A stretch of 35,837 nt of DNA from an uncultured Burkholderiales bacterium (GTDB taxonomy: Bacteria; Pseudomonadota; Gammaproteobacteria; Burkholderiales; Burkholderiaceae_C): positions 1 to 35,837 of the forward strand of contig CAITHK010000153.1 in NCBI GenBank assembly GCA_903892175.1, given 5' to 3'. A program made the translations under genes and the position numbers. Under the pieces are notes generated by a model. The model saw only the letters and a program-made list of their open reading frames with translations. It had not been told where the DNA came from and made no database searches. Every line of letters begins with the position of its first letter. Within the stretch, counting starts at the first letter, position 1. Of this stretch, positions 27,474 to 35,179 are shown in pieces.

Positions 27474-27931
27474 GTGCGCAGCTGTCTCACGGGATGTCTT
27501 GTGTCACGCCGCCTGTGTGTGTGGTGCTCGACACCAACATCGTGCTGGACCTGTGGCTCTACCAAGACCCGGCCACGCCCGTGTTGCAAGCCGCGCTCAG
27601 CGACAACACCGTGCAATGGTTGGCCACGCAAGTCATGCGCGACGAGTTGGAGCGCGTGTTGGCCTACACCCACATCGTGGCGCGCATGGCCGCCAGCGGC
27701 ATCACCTCAGACCACCTCCTGAACCGCTTTGACGCGTATGCGCAGCTGATGCCGATTGCGGCCAAGGCGCAGTTTGTGTGCAAAGACCCAGACGATCAAA
27801 AGTTCATTGACCTCGCCGCTGCACACGCGGCGCAACTCATCAGCAAAGACAAGGCGGTGTTGACGATGCGCAACCGCATGGCGCGCTTGGGCGTGGCGGT
27901 GGCGCGCAGTTTTCCGGCGCTGCTGCCATAA
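27470..27931 (+). CDS. PIN-domain protein, putative toxin-type ribonuclease without antitoxin
   Basis: A 153-residue PIN fold of the PIN_3 type often annotated as a toxin component. Acidic metal-site residues are visible: D21 in VVLDTNIVLDL, E in MRDELERVL, and the D pair in CKDPDDQKFIDLA, followed by LISKDKAVL. PIN domains cut RNA, but no small antitoxin gene lies on either side: upstream is the rRNA methyltransferase, overlapping by ATGA, and downstream is convergent pncC, 12 bases away. Translation coupled to an rRNA-modifying enzyme suggests a housekeeping RNA role rather than a classic toxin-antitoxin module, but this is inference. Confidence 0.82.
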   Translation: MSAQLSHGMSCVTPPVCVVLDTNIVLDLWLYQDPATPVLQAALSDNTVQWLATQVMRDELERVLAYTHIVARMAASGITSDHLLNRFDAYAQLMPIAAKAQFVCKDPDDQKFIDLAAAHAAQLISKDKAVLTMRNRMARLGVAVARSFPALLP

Positions 27932-27943
27932 AGCGCAAGGAGT

Positions 27944-28468
27944 TCAGTGCTGCGACAGCCAATGCAGCAAAGTGGTCAGCGCGTGTTGCACGGTGGCCTC
28001 GCGCACAGCGGCACGGTTGCCATTGAAATGCACGCATTCGGTTTTCACCCAAGCGGTTTCGGCGCCCAAGGTGGGGCCGGTGTCGCTGGGCAGGGCCCAA
28101 GCAAACCACACCGTGCCCACGGGCTTGTCTTTGGAACCCCCGCTGGGGCCTGCCACCCCTGTCACCGCCAAGGACACCTGGGCTTGCGAGTGGCGCAGCG
28201 CGCCCAAGGCCATGGCCTGCGCCACCTCGGCGCTGACGGCACCGTGCTGGGCAATCAGGGCGGGGTCCACGCCCAGCATCTCGTGCTTGGCCTCGTTGGA
28301 GTAACTCACAAAGCCGCGCTCCAGCCATTGGCTGGACCCGGCCAGGTCGGTGCAGCGTGCGGCAATCAAGCCGCCTGTGCAACTCTCGGCGGTGGCCAAC
28401 ATCCAGCCGTGGCGCAGCAAGGCGCTGGCGAGTTGTTCTGCGAGGGGTGATGTGTTGTCGTGTGCCAT
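27944..28468 (-). CDS. pncC: Nicotinamide-nucleotide amidase PncC (CinA C-terminal domain)
   Basis: The 174-residue protein is the CinA C-terminal domain alone, without the N-terminal molybdopterin-binding-like part. Such proteins deamidate nicotinamide mononucleotide to nicotinate mononucleotide in NAD recycling. Typical parts are MLATAESCTGGLIAARCTDLAGSS, RGFVSYSNEAKHEMLGV, GAVSAEVAQAMALGAL and VTGVAGPSGGSKDKPVGTVWFAW. The ATG at 28468 overlaps the pgpA stop (TGATG). An in-frame start 12 codons upstream exists but lies inside pgpA. It is the last gene of the apaG-thiL-pgpA-pncC operon. Confidence 0.93.
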   Translation of the reverse strand: MAHDNTSPLAEQLASALLRHGWMLATAESCTGGLIAARCTDLAGSSQWLERGFVSYSNEAKHEMLGVDPALIAQHGAVSAEVAQAMALGALRHSQAQVSLAVTGVAGPSGGSKDKPVGTVWFAWALPSDTGPTLGAETAWVKTECVHFNGNRAAVREATVQHALTTLLHWLSQH

Positions 28469-28953
28469 CAAAACCTCCACAAAGCGATCACCAGCAGCGT
28501 GCAAAACGCAGCCACCAGGTCGTCAAACATGATGCCCCATCCGCCGCGCCAGCCAAAGCCCTTGAATTGCTTGTCGGCCCATCGCACGGGACCGGGCTTG
28601 ACTGCATCGAAGAAGCGAAACAGCACGAAGGCGCCAAACTGGCCCCAGAAGGTGGTGGGCGTCACCAGCCACAAGATGAGCCAAAAGGCGACCACCTCGT
28701 CCCACACAATCGAGCCCGGATCTGGCACACCCATGTGACGTGCGCACACCGTGCAGGCCCACCATCCCACCACCAAAGAGGCGGCGATCAGCAGGCCCAT
28801 CTCCAGCGGCGACAGCCAACGTTGCAAAATCAAAAAAGCGGCCCAAGCCCACAAAGTGCCAACGGTGCCAGGGGCAAAACGGCTCAGGCCTGCGCCAAAG
28901 CCCAAGGCAATCAGGTGGGCGGGGTGGTCAAGTAAGAAGCGGCGGTTCAGCAT
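28468..28953 (-). CDS. pgpA: Phosphatidylglycerophosphatase A
   Basis: PgpA removes the phosphate from phosphatidylglycerophosphate to give phosphatidylglycerol in the inner membrane. The 161-residue product has several membrane segments and the family pattern: ALGFGAGLSRFAPGTVGTLW at the N-terminus, DPGSIVWDEVVAFWLIL (acidic metal site) and LFRFFDAVKPGPVRWAD, with GGWGIMFDDLVAAFC near the end. It starts eight bases after thiL and overlaps pncC by one base. The thiL-pgpA pairing is conserved in proteobacteria. Confidence 0.95.
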   Translation of the reverse strand: MLNRRFLLDHPAHLIALGFGAGLSRFAPGTVGTLWAWAAFLILQRWLSPLEMGLLIAASLVVGWWACTVCARHMGVPDPGSIVWDEVVAFWLILWLVTPTTFWGQFGAFVLFRFFDAVKPGPVRWADKQFKGFGWRGGWGIMFDDLVAAFCTLLVIALWRF

Positions 28954-28961
28954 GTGGCTCT

Positions 28962-29948
28962 TTAAGCAAAGTGGTCAAACGACGCAAAGCGGCGGGTGAT
29001 GACTTGTCCTTGGGGGTCGAGCAGCACCAAGCCAGGTGTTTCGGTGATGCGCCCGATGCGCGTCACGGGCGTGTCGCTTTCCCATGCGGCGGCGTGCACC
29101 ATCTCGCGTTGGTTCACCGGGGCGGTGAAGCACAGCTCGTAATCGTCGCCACCAGCCAAGGCAAACTCCAGCCGCTTGTTCCAGGGCAAGGCCATCAGCA
29201 AAGCGGTGATGCCTGCGGCTTGTCCCTCACCAAAGGTCGGTGGGTTGTGCAGCCAGTGGGTGTCGATTTGGGCGCCCACGCCCGAGCGTTTGAGGATGTG
29301 GCCCAGGTCCCCCAGCAGCCCATCACTCAAGTCAATCGCGGCGTTGGCTACGGCGCGCAAGGCCAGCCCCAAGGCCACGCGGGGCGTGGGTTGCTCCATG
29401 CGCAGGCGCGCTTGCTCAAGCCCCGCAGCGTCCAAGGACTGGGTACCACGAAACACTTCGAGGGCCAAGCGCGCATCGCCCACCGTGCCGCTGATGTAAA
29501 TGTCGTCGCCCACTTGGGCGTTGTGGCGCAACAGCGCATCGCCGGGTGGTACCTCGCCCATCACGGTGATGCAAATGTTCAACGGGCCTTGGGTGGTGTC
29601 GCCTCCCACCAGCTCGCAGGTATGGGCGTCAGCCAAGCGTAACAAGCCCCTGGAAAAACCTGCCAGCCAGGCTTCGTCCACACGCGGCAACGACAAGGCC
29701 AAGGTGAAGGCCCGTGGCTCGGCACCGCAGCCGGCCAGGTCGCTCAGGTTGACGGCCAGTGCTTTGTGGCCCAGTCGCTCAGGGTCGACGGTCGACACAA
29801 AGTGGCGCCCTTCCACCAGCATGTCACTCGACACAGCAAGGTGCATGCCGGGGGCGGGCAGCAGCAGGGCGCAGTCGTCGCCCACGCCCAGCACCGCTTG
29901 GTGAGCGGGTCGCTTGAAGTAGCGTTCAATCAGGTCGAATTCGCCCAT
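28962..29948 (-). CDS. thiL: Thiamine-monophosphate kinase
   Basis: ThiL phosphorylates thiamine monophosphate to the active diphosphate cofactor using ATP. The 328-residue product has the PurM-like ATP-binding fold: MGEFDLIERYF, LGVGDDCALL (metal-binding DD), AVSSDMLVEGRHF, ALAVNLSDLAGCGAEP, LVGGDTTQGP and AIDLSDGLLGDLGHI, and the C-terminal part LAGGDDYELCFT. All are textbook ThiL segments, and the length is normal. It lies seven bases behind apaG. No other thiamine gene is in the window. Confidence 0.96.
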   Translation of the reverse strand: MGEFDLIERYFKRPAHQAVLGVGDDCALLLPAPGMHLAVSSDMLVEGRHFVSTVDPERLGHKALAVNLSDLAGCGAEPRAFTLALSLPRVDEAWLAGFSRGLLRLADAHTCELVGGDTTQGPLNICITVMGEVPPGDALLRHNAQVGDDIYISGTVGDARLALEVFRGTQSLDAAGLEQARLRMEQPTPRVALGLALRAVANAAIDLSDGLLGDLGHILKRSGVGAQIDTHWLHNPPTFGEGQAAGITALLMALPWNKRLEFALAGGDDYELCFTAPVNQREMVHAAAWESDTPVTRIGRITETPGLVLLDPQGQVITRRFASFDHFA

Positions 29949-29955
29949 GGCGTGA

Positions 29956-30348
29956 TCAGTGCAGGCGACGTTGGCTGGGGTCGGCGCTCAAGGCGTCGAG
30001 CACGAACATGGGGATGTCCACATCAAACTTCTCACCATCTTCGGCCACACAGAAGTAGCTGCCGTGCATGGTGCCCGTGGGGGTGCGCAAGTGGCTGCCG
30101 CTGGTGTACTCAAACGACTCGCCGGGTTTGAGCAAGGGCTGGTGGCCGACCACCCCCAGACCGCGCACTTTTTCGTGCACGCCGTTGGCGTCGTTGATGT
30201 TCCAGGTGCGCGAGATCAGTTGCGCCGCGATGCTGCCTGTGTTGGTGATCGTGATGGTGTAGGCGAACACAAACACACCGGCTGCGGGTTCGGATTGTTC
30301 GGGCAGGTATTGCGGATGGACATCCACTTTGAATTGGTAGCTGGGCAT
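29956..30348 (-). CDS. apaG: ApaG protein (CorD family)
   Basis: The 130-residue protein is a single fibronectin-like beta domain, the ApaG family, linked genetically to Co2+/Mg2+ handling; its precise molecular role is not known. Recognisable parts are YQFKVDVHPQYLPEQSEP, FVFAYTITITNTGSIAAQLI, SRTWNINDANG and VVGHQPLLKPGESFEYTSG, followed by GTMHGSYFC. The ATG at 30348 was chosen because the open frame further upstream is antisense to rpe. It leads the minus-strand operon and diverges from rpe with only 30 bases between. A weak CAAAAT lies seven bases before its start. Confidence 0.94.
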   Translation of the reverse strand: MPSYQFKVDVHPQYLPEQSEPAAGVFVFAYTITITNTGSIAAQLISRTWNINDANGVHEKVRGLGVVGHQPLLKPGESFEYTSGSHLRTPTGTMHGSYFCVAEDGEKFDVDIPMFVLDALSADPSQRRLH

Positions 30349-30366
30349 GGCAGTGATTTTGGATGA

Positions 30367-30378
30367 AATAATCCCCCT
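30367..30378 (+). promoter_or_regulatory. -10-like element abutting the rpe start (possible leaderless promoter)
   Basis: AATAAT (30367-30372) lies six bases before the rpe ATG, and CCCCCT fills the space, so there is no Shine-Dalgarno. The whole apaG-rpe gap is 30 bases, so the divergent promoters must reach into the coding regions. Confidence 0.35.
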
Positions 30379-31068
30379 ATGAACAGCACCCGTCCTACTT
30401 TTCGCATTGCCCCCTCCATCTTGTCTGCCGACTTTGCGCGGCTGGGCGAAGAAGTGAAGAACGTCATCGCCGCAGGTGCTGACTGGATCCACTTCGATGT
30501 GATGGACAACCACTACGTGCCCAACCTGACGTTTGGGCCCATGATTTGCCAGGCCTTGAAGCCGCATGCCAAAACCGCCGCCGGTGTGGCGGTTCCGATC
30601 GATGTGCACCTGATGGTTTCCCCGGTCGATGCCTTGGCTGCTTCTTTTGCCGATGCAGGGGCTGACTTGATCAGTTTTCACCCCGACGCCAGTGCGCATG
30701 TGCACCGCAGCGTGCAGGCCATCAATGCCCGTGGCGTCAAGGCCGGCTTGGTGTTCAACCCTGCTGAGCCGCTGGATGTGCTGGATTGGACGATTGACGA
30801 GATTGACCTGATTCTCATCATGAGCGTCAACCCAGGTTTTGGCGGCCAAAGCTTCATCGATTCGGCGCTGCGCAAGGTTGAGCAAGCGCGCAAGCGGATT
30901 GACGCCAGTGGCCGTGACATCCGCTTGGAGGTGGATGGCGGCATCAAGGCCGACAACATCCGCCGCGTGGCCGATGCGGGTGCCGACACCTTTGTCGCGG
31001 GCAGTGCGATTTTTGGCAAGCCTGATTACAAGCAGGTGATCGACGACATGCGTGTGGCTTTGGCTTGA
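30379..31068 (+). CDS. rpe: Ribulose-phosphate 3-epimerase
   Basis: Rpe interconverts ribulose 5-phosphate and xylulose 5-phosphate in the pentose phosphate or Calvin cycle. The 229-residue TIM barrel has [36 protein letters not shown] (metal and catalytic Asp), [24 protein letters not shown] and [20 protein letters not shown], followed by VAGSAIFG. All catalytic regions are present. The N-terminus is slightly extended (MNSTRPTF). It overlaps gph by one base (TGATG), the conserved rpe-gph pairing that precedes trpE in many proteobacteria. Confidence 0.97.
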   Translation: MNSTRPTFRIAPSILSADFARLGEEVKNVIAAGADWIHFDVMDNHYVPNLTFGPMICQALKPHAKTAAGVAVPIDVHLMVSPVDALAASFADAGADLISFHPDASAHVHRSVQAINARGVKAGLVFNPAEPLDVLDWTIDEIDLILIMSVNPGFGGQSFIDSALRKVEQARKRIDASGRDIRLEVDGGIKADNIRRVADAGADTFVAGSAIFGKPDYKQVIDDMRVALA

Positions 31069-31805
31069 TGCGCGTGTCTGAGCGCAGACTCCACGCCGCC
31101 ATCGTGGATCTGGACGGCACGATGGTCGACACCTTGGGCGACTTTGAGCAGGCGCTCAACCGCTGCTTGACCGACCTCGATTTGCCGCCGGTCACCCGCG
31201 CCTTGGTGGAACGCACGGTGGGCAAAGGGTCGGAGCATTTGATTCGCTCGGTGCTGGCCCACCAACTGGCTTTGCCTGACGTTGCAGCCTCGGGGCTGGT
31301 GTGTGCGGGCCGCGGTGTGGATGGTTTGTACGAACCCGCGTGGCTGCGTTACCAGCACCATTACCAACGCATCAACGGCCAATATGCCCAGGTGTATCCA
31401 GGTGTGGTGCAAGGTTTGCAGCAGATGCGTGATGCGGGTTGGGCTCTAGCGTGTTTGACCAACAAGCCGCTGGCGTTTGCCCAAAACCTTTTGGCAGCCA
31501 AGGGGCTGGACTGTTTTTTCACGCAGGTGTTTGGTGGCGACAGCTTTGCCACCAAGAAGCCCGACCCTTTGCCGTTGCTCAAAACCTGTGAGGCGCTGGG
31601 CAGCGTGCCTGAACGCACCTTGATGGTGGGAGACTCCAGCAACGACGCCCAAGCGGCACGTGCGGCGGGTTGTCCGGTGGTGTTGGTGCGCTACGGCTAC
31701 AACCATGGCCAGCCGGTGGAGTCGGTGGACGCCGATGGGTACTTGGACCAGATCGACCATGTGGGCGGCTGGCTGGCGCGCACCCAGTCGTCGGCTGCCT
31801 CATGA
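31068..31805 (+). CDS. gph: Phosphoglycolate phosphatase (HAD family)
   Basis: Gph removes phosphate from 2-phosphoglycolate arising from DNA repair or oxygenation. The 245-residue HAD hydrolase has the nucleophile motif VDLDGTMVDT (D14, D16), CLTNKP (motif II), KKPDPLPLL (motif III lysine) and MVGDSSNDAQAARAAG (motif IV acidic pair). The start ATG at 31068 overlaps the rpe stop; a TTG one codon earlier is unlikely. It is followed by the trp leader. HAD enzymes are hard to tell apart by sequence, but the rpe-gph-trpE context supports the call. Confidence 0.92.
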   Translation: MRVSERRLHAAIVDLDGTMVDTLGDFEQALNRCLTDLDLPPVTRALVERTVGKGSEHLIRSVLAHQLALPDVAASGLVCAGRGVDGLYEPAWLRYQHHYQRINGQYAQVYPGVVQGLQQMRDAGWALACLTNKPLAFAQNLLAAKGLDCFFTQVFGGDSFATKKPDPLPLLKTCEALGSVPERTLMVGDSSNDAQAARAAGCPVVLVRYGYNHGQPVESVDADGYLDQIDHVGGWLARTQSSAAS

Positions 31806-31810
31806 GCCTT

Positions 31811-31819
31811 TGTTAAACT
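31811..31819 (+). promoter_or_regulatory. Extended -10 element before the trp leader peptide
   Basis: TGTTAAACT (31811-31819) reads as TGn plus TAAACT, an extended -10. The leader ATG is seven bases further on, so transcription probably begins at or within a base of it. No clear -35 is seen inside the end of gph. GAG at 31820-31822 is too weak and close to be a good ribosome site. Confidence 0.45.
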
Positions 31820-31826
31820 GAGTCCT

Positions 31827-31910
31827 ATGTTCATTCACCGCAGCACTGTCACAGGTTGTCACGACCGGGGAGCCTGGCCCTGGCGTACGCCGAGTTCTGC
31901 GCGCATCTAA
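31827..31910 (+). CDS. trpL: trp operon leader peptide (27 residues, Trp-Pro-Trp)
   Basis: A short open frame from the ATG at 31827 to TAA at 31908-31910 encodes 27 residues, with tryptophan at positions 17 and 19 (codons 31875-31877 and 31881-31883) in the order Ala-Trp-Pro-Trp-Arg. Two Trp codons eight to ten codons before the stop, directly followed by alternative hairpins and a T-tract, and placed just upstream of trpE, are the hallmarks of a trp leader peptide. Ribosome stalling at these codons when charged tRNA-Trp is short would cover the following CGAGTT. The start appears leaderless. Confidence 0.8.
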   Translation: MFIHRSTVTGCHDRGAWPWRTPSSARI

Positions 31911-31938
31911 CTCGCACGCCTTGCGCCGTGCGTCGCGC
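31891..31938 (+). promoter_or_regulatory. trp attenuator: pause (1:2) and antiterminator (2:3) hairpins
   Basis: Segment 1:2 pairs CGAGTT (31891-31896) with AACTCG (31909-31914). The rival 2:3 structure pairs CGCACG (31913-31918) with CGTGCG (31927-31932) inside an outer stem GCGCG (31899-31903) with CGCGC (31934-31938). The outer stem uses bases 31937-31938 of the terminator's 5' arm, so 2:3 and the terminator exclude one another. A ribosome stalled on the Trp codons would mask 31891-31896 and favour 2:3. Confidence 0.65.
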
Positions 31939-31969
31939 TTCTCGGCAGCTTTGCCAGCAAGCACTTTTT
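31937..31969 (+). terminator. trp attenuator terminator hairpin (3:4) and T-tract
   Basis: GCTT (31937-31940) pairs with AAGC (31959-31962) around a 3x3 internal loop and an inner stem GGCA (31944-31947) with TGCC (31952-31955), loop GCTT. AC and five T (31965-31969) follow. The stem is modest in strength, as befits a regulated terminator ahead of trpE. Confidence 0.6.
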
Positions 31970-31976
31970 GAATGAA

Positions 31977-32009
31977 CGGCCCCACCTCTGCGGGGCTGGG
32001 CTGTGGAGG
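31977..32009 (+). promoter_or_regulatory. Hairpin and Shine-Dalgarno upstream of trpE
   Basis: After the attenuator, CGGCCCC (31977-31983) pairs with GGGGCTG (31992-31998), one G-U, loop of eight bases. It has no T-tract, so it is not a terminator. GGAGG (32005-32009) follows, eight bases before GTG 32018, and fixes the trpE start. The loop contains CCTC (31985-31988), which could pair with GAGG of the ribosome site; whether it does is unknown. Confidence 0.5.
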
Positions 32010-32017
32010 CTCAACCT

Positions 32018-33532
32018 GTGATCACTGAAAACGAATTCAACCAATTGGCCCAACAGGGCTACAACCGCATTCCGCTGATGGCGCAAGCGTTTGCGGATCT
32101 GGAAACCCCTTTGTCGCTGTACCTCAAGCTCGCCCATGTGCAGCAGCAGGGCGAGCGCAGCTTTTTGCTGGAGTCGGTGGTGGGCGGCGAGCGCTTTGGG
32201 CGCTTTAGCTTCATTGGCTTGCCCGCCCGCACCGTGTTGCGCGCCAGCGGTTTTGGCGCTGAGGCCAAGACCGAGGTGGTGACCGATGGCGTGGTGGTGG
32301 AAACCGACCACGGCAACCCGCTGGACTTTGTGTCTACTTACCAGCAACGCTTCAAGGTGGCCTTGCTCGATGGCTTGCCGCGTTTTTGCGGTGGCTTGGC
32401 GGGCTACTTTGGGTACGACACGGTGCGCCACATCGAAAAGAAACTGGCCGGATCGTGCCCGCCAGATGATTTGGGCATGCCCGACATCTTGCTGCTGCAA
32501 ACCGAGGAGTTGGCCGTGATCGACAACTTGTCGGGCAAGCTTTCGCTCATTGTGTATGCCGACCCGGCGCAGCCGGGTGCGTATGCCCAGGCCCGGGGGC
32601 GATTGGCTGAATTGAAGCAGCGCTTGAAAGCACCTGCCGTGGCTCCTTCGATTGCCCCGTGCGACAGCCACCCGGCGCAGCGCAGTTTTGCCAAAGACGA
32701 TTACCTGGAGGCGGTGGCGCGCGCCAAAGAGTTGATCGCGGCGGGTGACTTCATGCAGGTGCAGGTGGGGCAGCGCATTCACAAACAGTTCACCGCCAGC
32801 CCGTTGTCGTTGTACCGTGCGTTGCGTTCGCTCAATCCGAGCCCCTACATGTATTACTACAACCTGGGCGATGCCTATGTGGTGGGCGCATCACCCGAAA
32901 TTTTGGTGCGCCAAGAGTCCACGCCCGAAGGACAAAAGATCACCATCCGTCCCTTGGCAGGCACCCGTCCTCGCGGTGCTACGCCCGAGGCCGACAAGGC
33001 CGCTGAAGAGGAGTTGATCAATGACCCGAAAGAGCGAGCCGAGCACGTGATGTTGATTGACCTCGCGCGCAACGACATTGGACGCATCGCCAAGGTGGGG
33101 AGTGTCAAGGTGACCGAAGCCTTTGTGGTGGAGCGTTACAGCCATGTGATGCACATCGTGAGCAATGTGGAAGGGCTTTTGAGTGACGGCCCCAACGGGC
33201 AACCGTTGACCAGCATGGATGTGTTGCGCGCGACGTTCCCGGCGGGCACCTTGACCGGTGCGCCCAAGGTGCACGCGATGGAGTTGATCGACCAGTTGGA
33301 GCCCGTCAAACGCGGGCTGTACGGCGGTGCTTGCGGCTACTTGAGCTTTGCCGGCGACATGGATGTGGCGATCGCCATTCGCACCGGCATTGTGAAAAAC
33401 GACACCTTGTATGTGCAAGCCGCTGCGGGCGTGGTGGCCGATTCGGTGCCCGAGTTGGAGTGGCGGGAGACCGAGCACAAGGCGCGCGCCTTGTTGCGCG
33501 CCAGCGAGTTGGTGGAAGAAGGCTTGGAGTGA
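32018..33532 (+). CDS. trpE: Anthranilate synthase component I
   Basis: TrpE converts chorismate to anthranilate, the first step of tryptophan synthesis, with TrpG supplying ammonia. From the GTG at 32018 the product has 504 residues and begins [21 protein letters not shown], as in Burkholderiales TrpE. The GTG five codons upstream is not chosen because the GGAGG sits inside it. The N-terminal part has [29 protein letters not shown], including the LLES segment of the tryptophan feedback site. The catalytic part has [49 protein letters not shown] and [20 protein letters not shown]. Expression should be set by the attenuator upstream. Confidence 0.97.
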   Translation: MITENEFNQLAQQGYNRIPLMAQAFADLETPLSLYLKLAHVQQQGERSFLLESVVGGERFGRFSFIGLPARTVLRASGFGAEAKTEVVTDGVVVETDHGNPLDFVSTYQQRFKVALLDGLPRFCGGLAGYFGYDTVRHIEKKLAGSCPPDDLGMPDILLLQTEELAVIDNLSGKLSLIVYADPAQPGAYAQARGRLAELKQRLKAPAVAPSIAPCDSHPAQRSFAKDDYLEAVARAKELIAAGDFMQVQVGQRIHKQFTASPLSLYRALRSLNPSPYMYYYNLGDAYVVGASPEILVRQESTPEGQKITIRPLAGTRPRGATPEADKAAEEELINDPKERAEHVMLIDLARNDIGRIAKVGSVKVTEAFVVERYSHVMHIVSNVEGLLSDGPNGQPLTSMDVLRATFPAGTLTGAPKVHAMELIDQLEPVKRGLYGGACGYLSFAGDMDVAIAIRTGIVKNDTLYVQAAAGVVADSVPELEWRETEHKARALLRASELVEEGLE

Positions 33533-33537
33533 TCGCC

Positions 33538-34107
33538 ATGAAAAAAATCAAACTGCTCATGGTGGACAACTACGACAGCTTCACCTTCAATATCGTTCAA
33601 TATTTTGGTGAGTTGGGGGCCGAGGTGGAGGTGTTTCGCAACGACGACATCACGCTCGAAGGCATTGCGGCGCGCCAACCGGATCGCTTGGTGATTTCAC
33701 CCGGCCCATGCTCACCCGCTGAGGCTGGAATTTCGGTGGCGGCCATCCAGCACTTTGCGGGCAAGTTGCCTATCTTGGGTGTGTGCTTGGGGCACCAAAG
33801 CATTGGTGCGGCGTTTGGCGGCAAGATCGTGCGTGCGCAGACCTTGATGCACGGCAAGACCAGCGTCATCACCACCACGCAAGAGGGCGTGTTTGGGGGG
33901 CTTCCCGACCAATTCACGGTCAACCGCTACCACTCGCTGGCGATTGAGCGTGCCACATGTCCGTCTTGCCTGAAGGTCACCGCGTGGACCGACGATGGTG
34001 AAATCATGGGTGTGCGCCACACCGAGCTCGATATTCAGGGAGTGCAGTTTCACCCCGAGTCCATCCTCACCGAGCATGGACATGCCATGCTGAAGAACTT
34101 TCTGTAA
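33538..34107 (+). CDS. trpG: Anthranilate synthase component II (glutamine amidotransferase)
   Basis: TrpG hydrolyses glutamine and passes ammonia to TrpE. The 189-residue class I amidotransferase has [35 protein letters not shown] (oxyanion region), the nucleophile Cys in [12 protein letters not shown], and the His-Glu pair in [13 protein letters not shown]. The same fold supplies p-aminobenzoate synthase (PabA), and in many bacteria one protein serves both; its place here makes the tryptophan role primary. The ATG at 33538 lies five bases after trpE; in-frame codons upstream are antisense or within trpE and are not used. Confidence 0.96.
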   Translation: MKKIKLLMVDNYDSFTFNIVQYFGELGAEVEVFRNDDITLEGIAARQPDRLVISPGPCSPAEAGISVAAIQHFAGKLPILGVCLGHQSIGAAFGGKIVRAQTLMHGKTSVITTTQEGVFGGLPDQFTVNRYHSLAIERATCPSCLKVTAWTDDGEIMGVRHTELDIQGVQFHPESILTEHGHAMLKNFL

Positions 34108-34116
34108 GGAGTCGCG

Positions 34117-35166
34117 ATGACCAGCGTTATTCACCCCATCACGCCCCAAGAGGCTTTGCAGCGCGTGATCGAACACCGCGAAATTTTCCACGACGAAATG
34201 CTGCACATCATGCGGCTCATCATGGGTGGCGAGATGTCGCCGGTGATGATGGCGGCGTTTGTCAGTGCCTTGCGCGTGAAGAAGGAAACCATAGGCGAGA
34301 TCACCGCCGCTGCGCAGGTGATGCGCGAGTTTTCTACCAAGGTTGAGGTGAGCGACACCCAGCACTTGGTGGACATCGTGGGCACCGGCGGTGATGGGTC
34401 GCACACCTTCAATATTTCGACCTGCTCTATGTTTGTAGCGGCCGCTGCTGGCGCCAAAGTCAGCAAGCACGGCGGACGCAGTGTGAGCAGCAAGAGCGGC
34501 AGCGCCGATGTGTTGGAGAGTTTGGGGGTGAACATCAACCTTCAGCCGGCGCAAATTGCACAGTGCTTGGCGCAAGTGGGCATTGGTTTCATGTTTGCAC
34601 CCAACCACCATCCCGCAATGAAGAACGTGGCGCCCGTGCGCAAAGAGTTGGGCGTGCGCACCATCTTCAACATCTTGGGGCCGCTGACCAATCCTGCAGG
34701 CGCACCGAATATTTTGATGGGGGTGTTTCACCCCGATCTGGTGGGTATCCAGGTCCGTGCGTTGGAGCGCTTGGGCGCTGAGCATGCTTTGGTGGTGTGG
34801 GGGCGTGACGGCTTGGACGAGGTGTCTTTGGGGGCCGCCACCTTGGTGGGCGAGCTCAAGAACGGGCGCATCCGTGAATACGAAATTCACCCCGAAGACT
34901 TTGGCTTTGCCATGAGCAGCACCCGTGCTTTGCGTGTGGACACGCCAGAGGAGTCGCGTGCGCTGTTGCTGTCGGTGCTGGACAACCAAGCGGGTCCGGC
35001 ACGTGACATCGTGGTGCTCAACAGTGCCGTGGCTTTGTATGCGGCCAATGTGGTCGACAGCATCGAAGCCGGTATTGTTCGCGCCAACGACGCGTTGAAT
35101 TCTGGCGCTGCCAAAGCCAAGCTCGACCAGCTGGTGACAGCCGTGCATCAATTGGCTGCGGCCTGA
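34117..35166 (+). CDS. trpD: Anthranilate phosphoribosyltransferase
   Basis: TrpD joins anthranilate and PRPP to phosphoribosylanthranilate. The 349-residue product has an N-terminal helical region ([17 protein letters not shown]), then [18 protein letters not shown] (PRPP diphosphate loop), [27 protein letters not shown] (anthranilate and metal sites), [34 protein letters not shown], and GRDGLDEVS. It stands alone, not fused to trpG. AAGGAG nine or so bases after trpG provides a good ribosome site. Confidence 0.97.
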   Translation: MTSVIHPITPQEALQRVIEHREIFHDEMLHIMRLIMGGEMSPVMMAAFVSALRVKKETIGEITAAAQVMREFSTKVEVSDTQHLVDIVGTGGDGSHTFNISTCSMFVAAAAGAKVSKHGGRSVSSKSGSADVLESLGVNINLQPAQIAQCLAQVGIGFMFAPNHHPAMKNVAPVRKELGVRTIFNILGPLTNPAGAPNILMGVFHPDLVGIQVRALERLGAEHALVVWGRDGLDEVSLGAATLVGELKNGRIREYEIHPEDFGFAMSSTRALRVDTPEESRALLLSVLDNQAGPARDIVVLNSAVALYAANVVDSIEAGIVRANDALNSGAAKAKLDQLVTAVHQLAAA

Positions 35167-35179
35167 AGAAAGAATAAAG

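Noticed and set aside
30349-30885. N-terminal extension of the apaG frame by about 180 residues
   Set aside because: The extension is exactly antisense to rpe and ApaG proteins are 120-130 residues long; the ATG at 30348 fits the family.
31882-31891. Palindrome GGCGTACGCC in the trp leader as a repressor operator
   Set aside because: It lies in the leader peptide codons and overlaps attenuator segment 1; no TrpR-like site pattern is visible, and it is explained by the leader frame and RNA folding.
31978-31998. GC-rich hairpin before trpE as the attenuator terminator
   Set aside because: It is stronger than the 31937-31962 stem but has no T-tract and sits beside the trpE ribosome site, so it was listed as a translation-level structure only.
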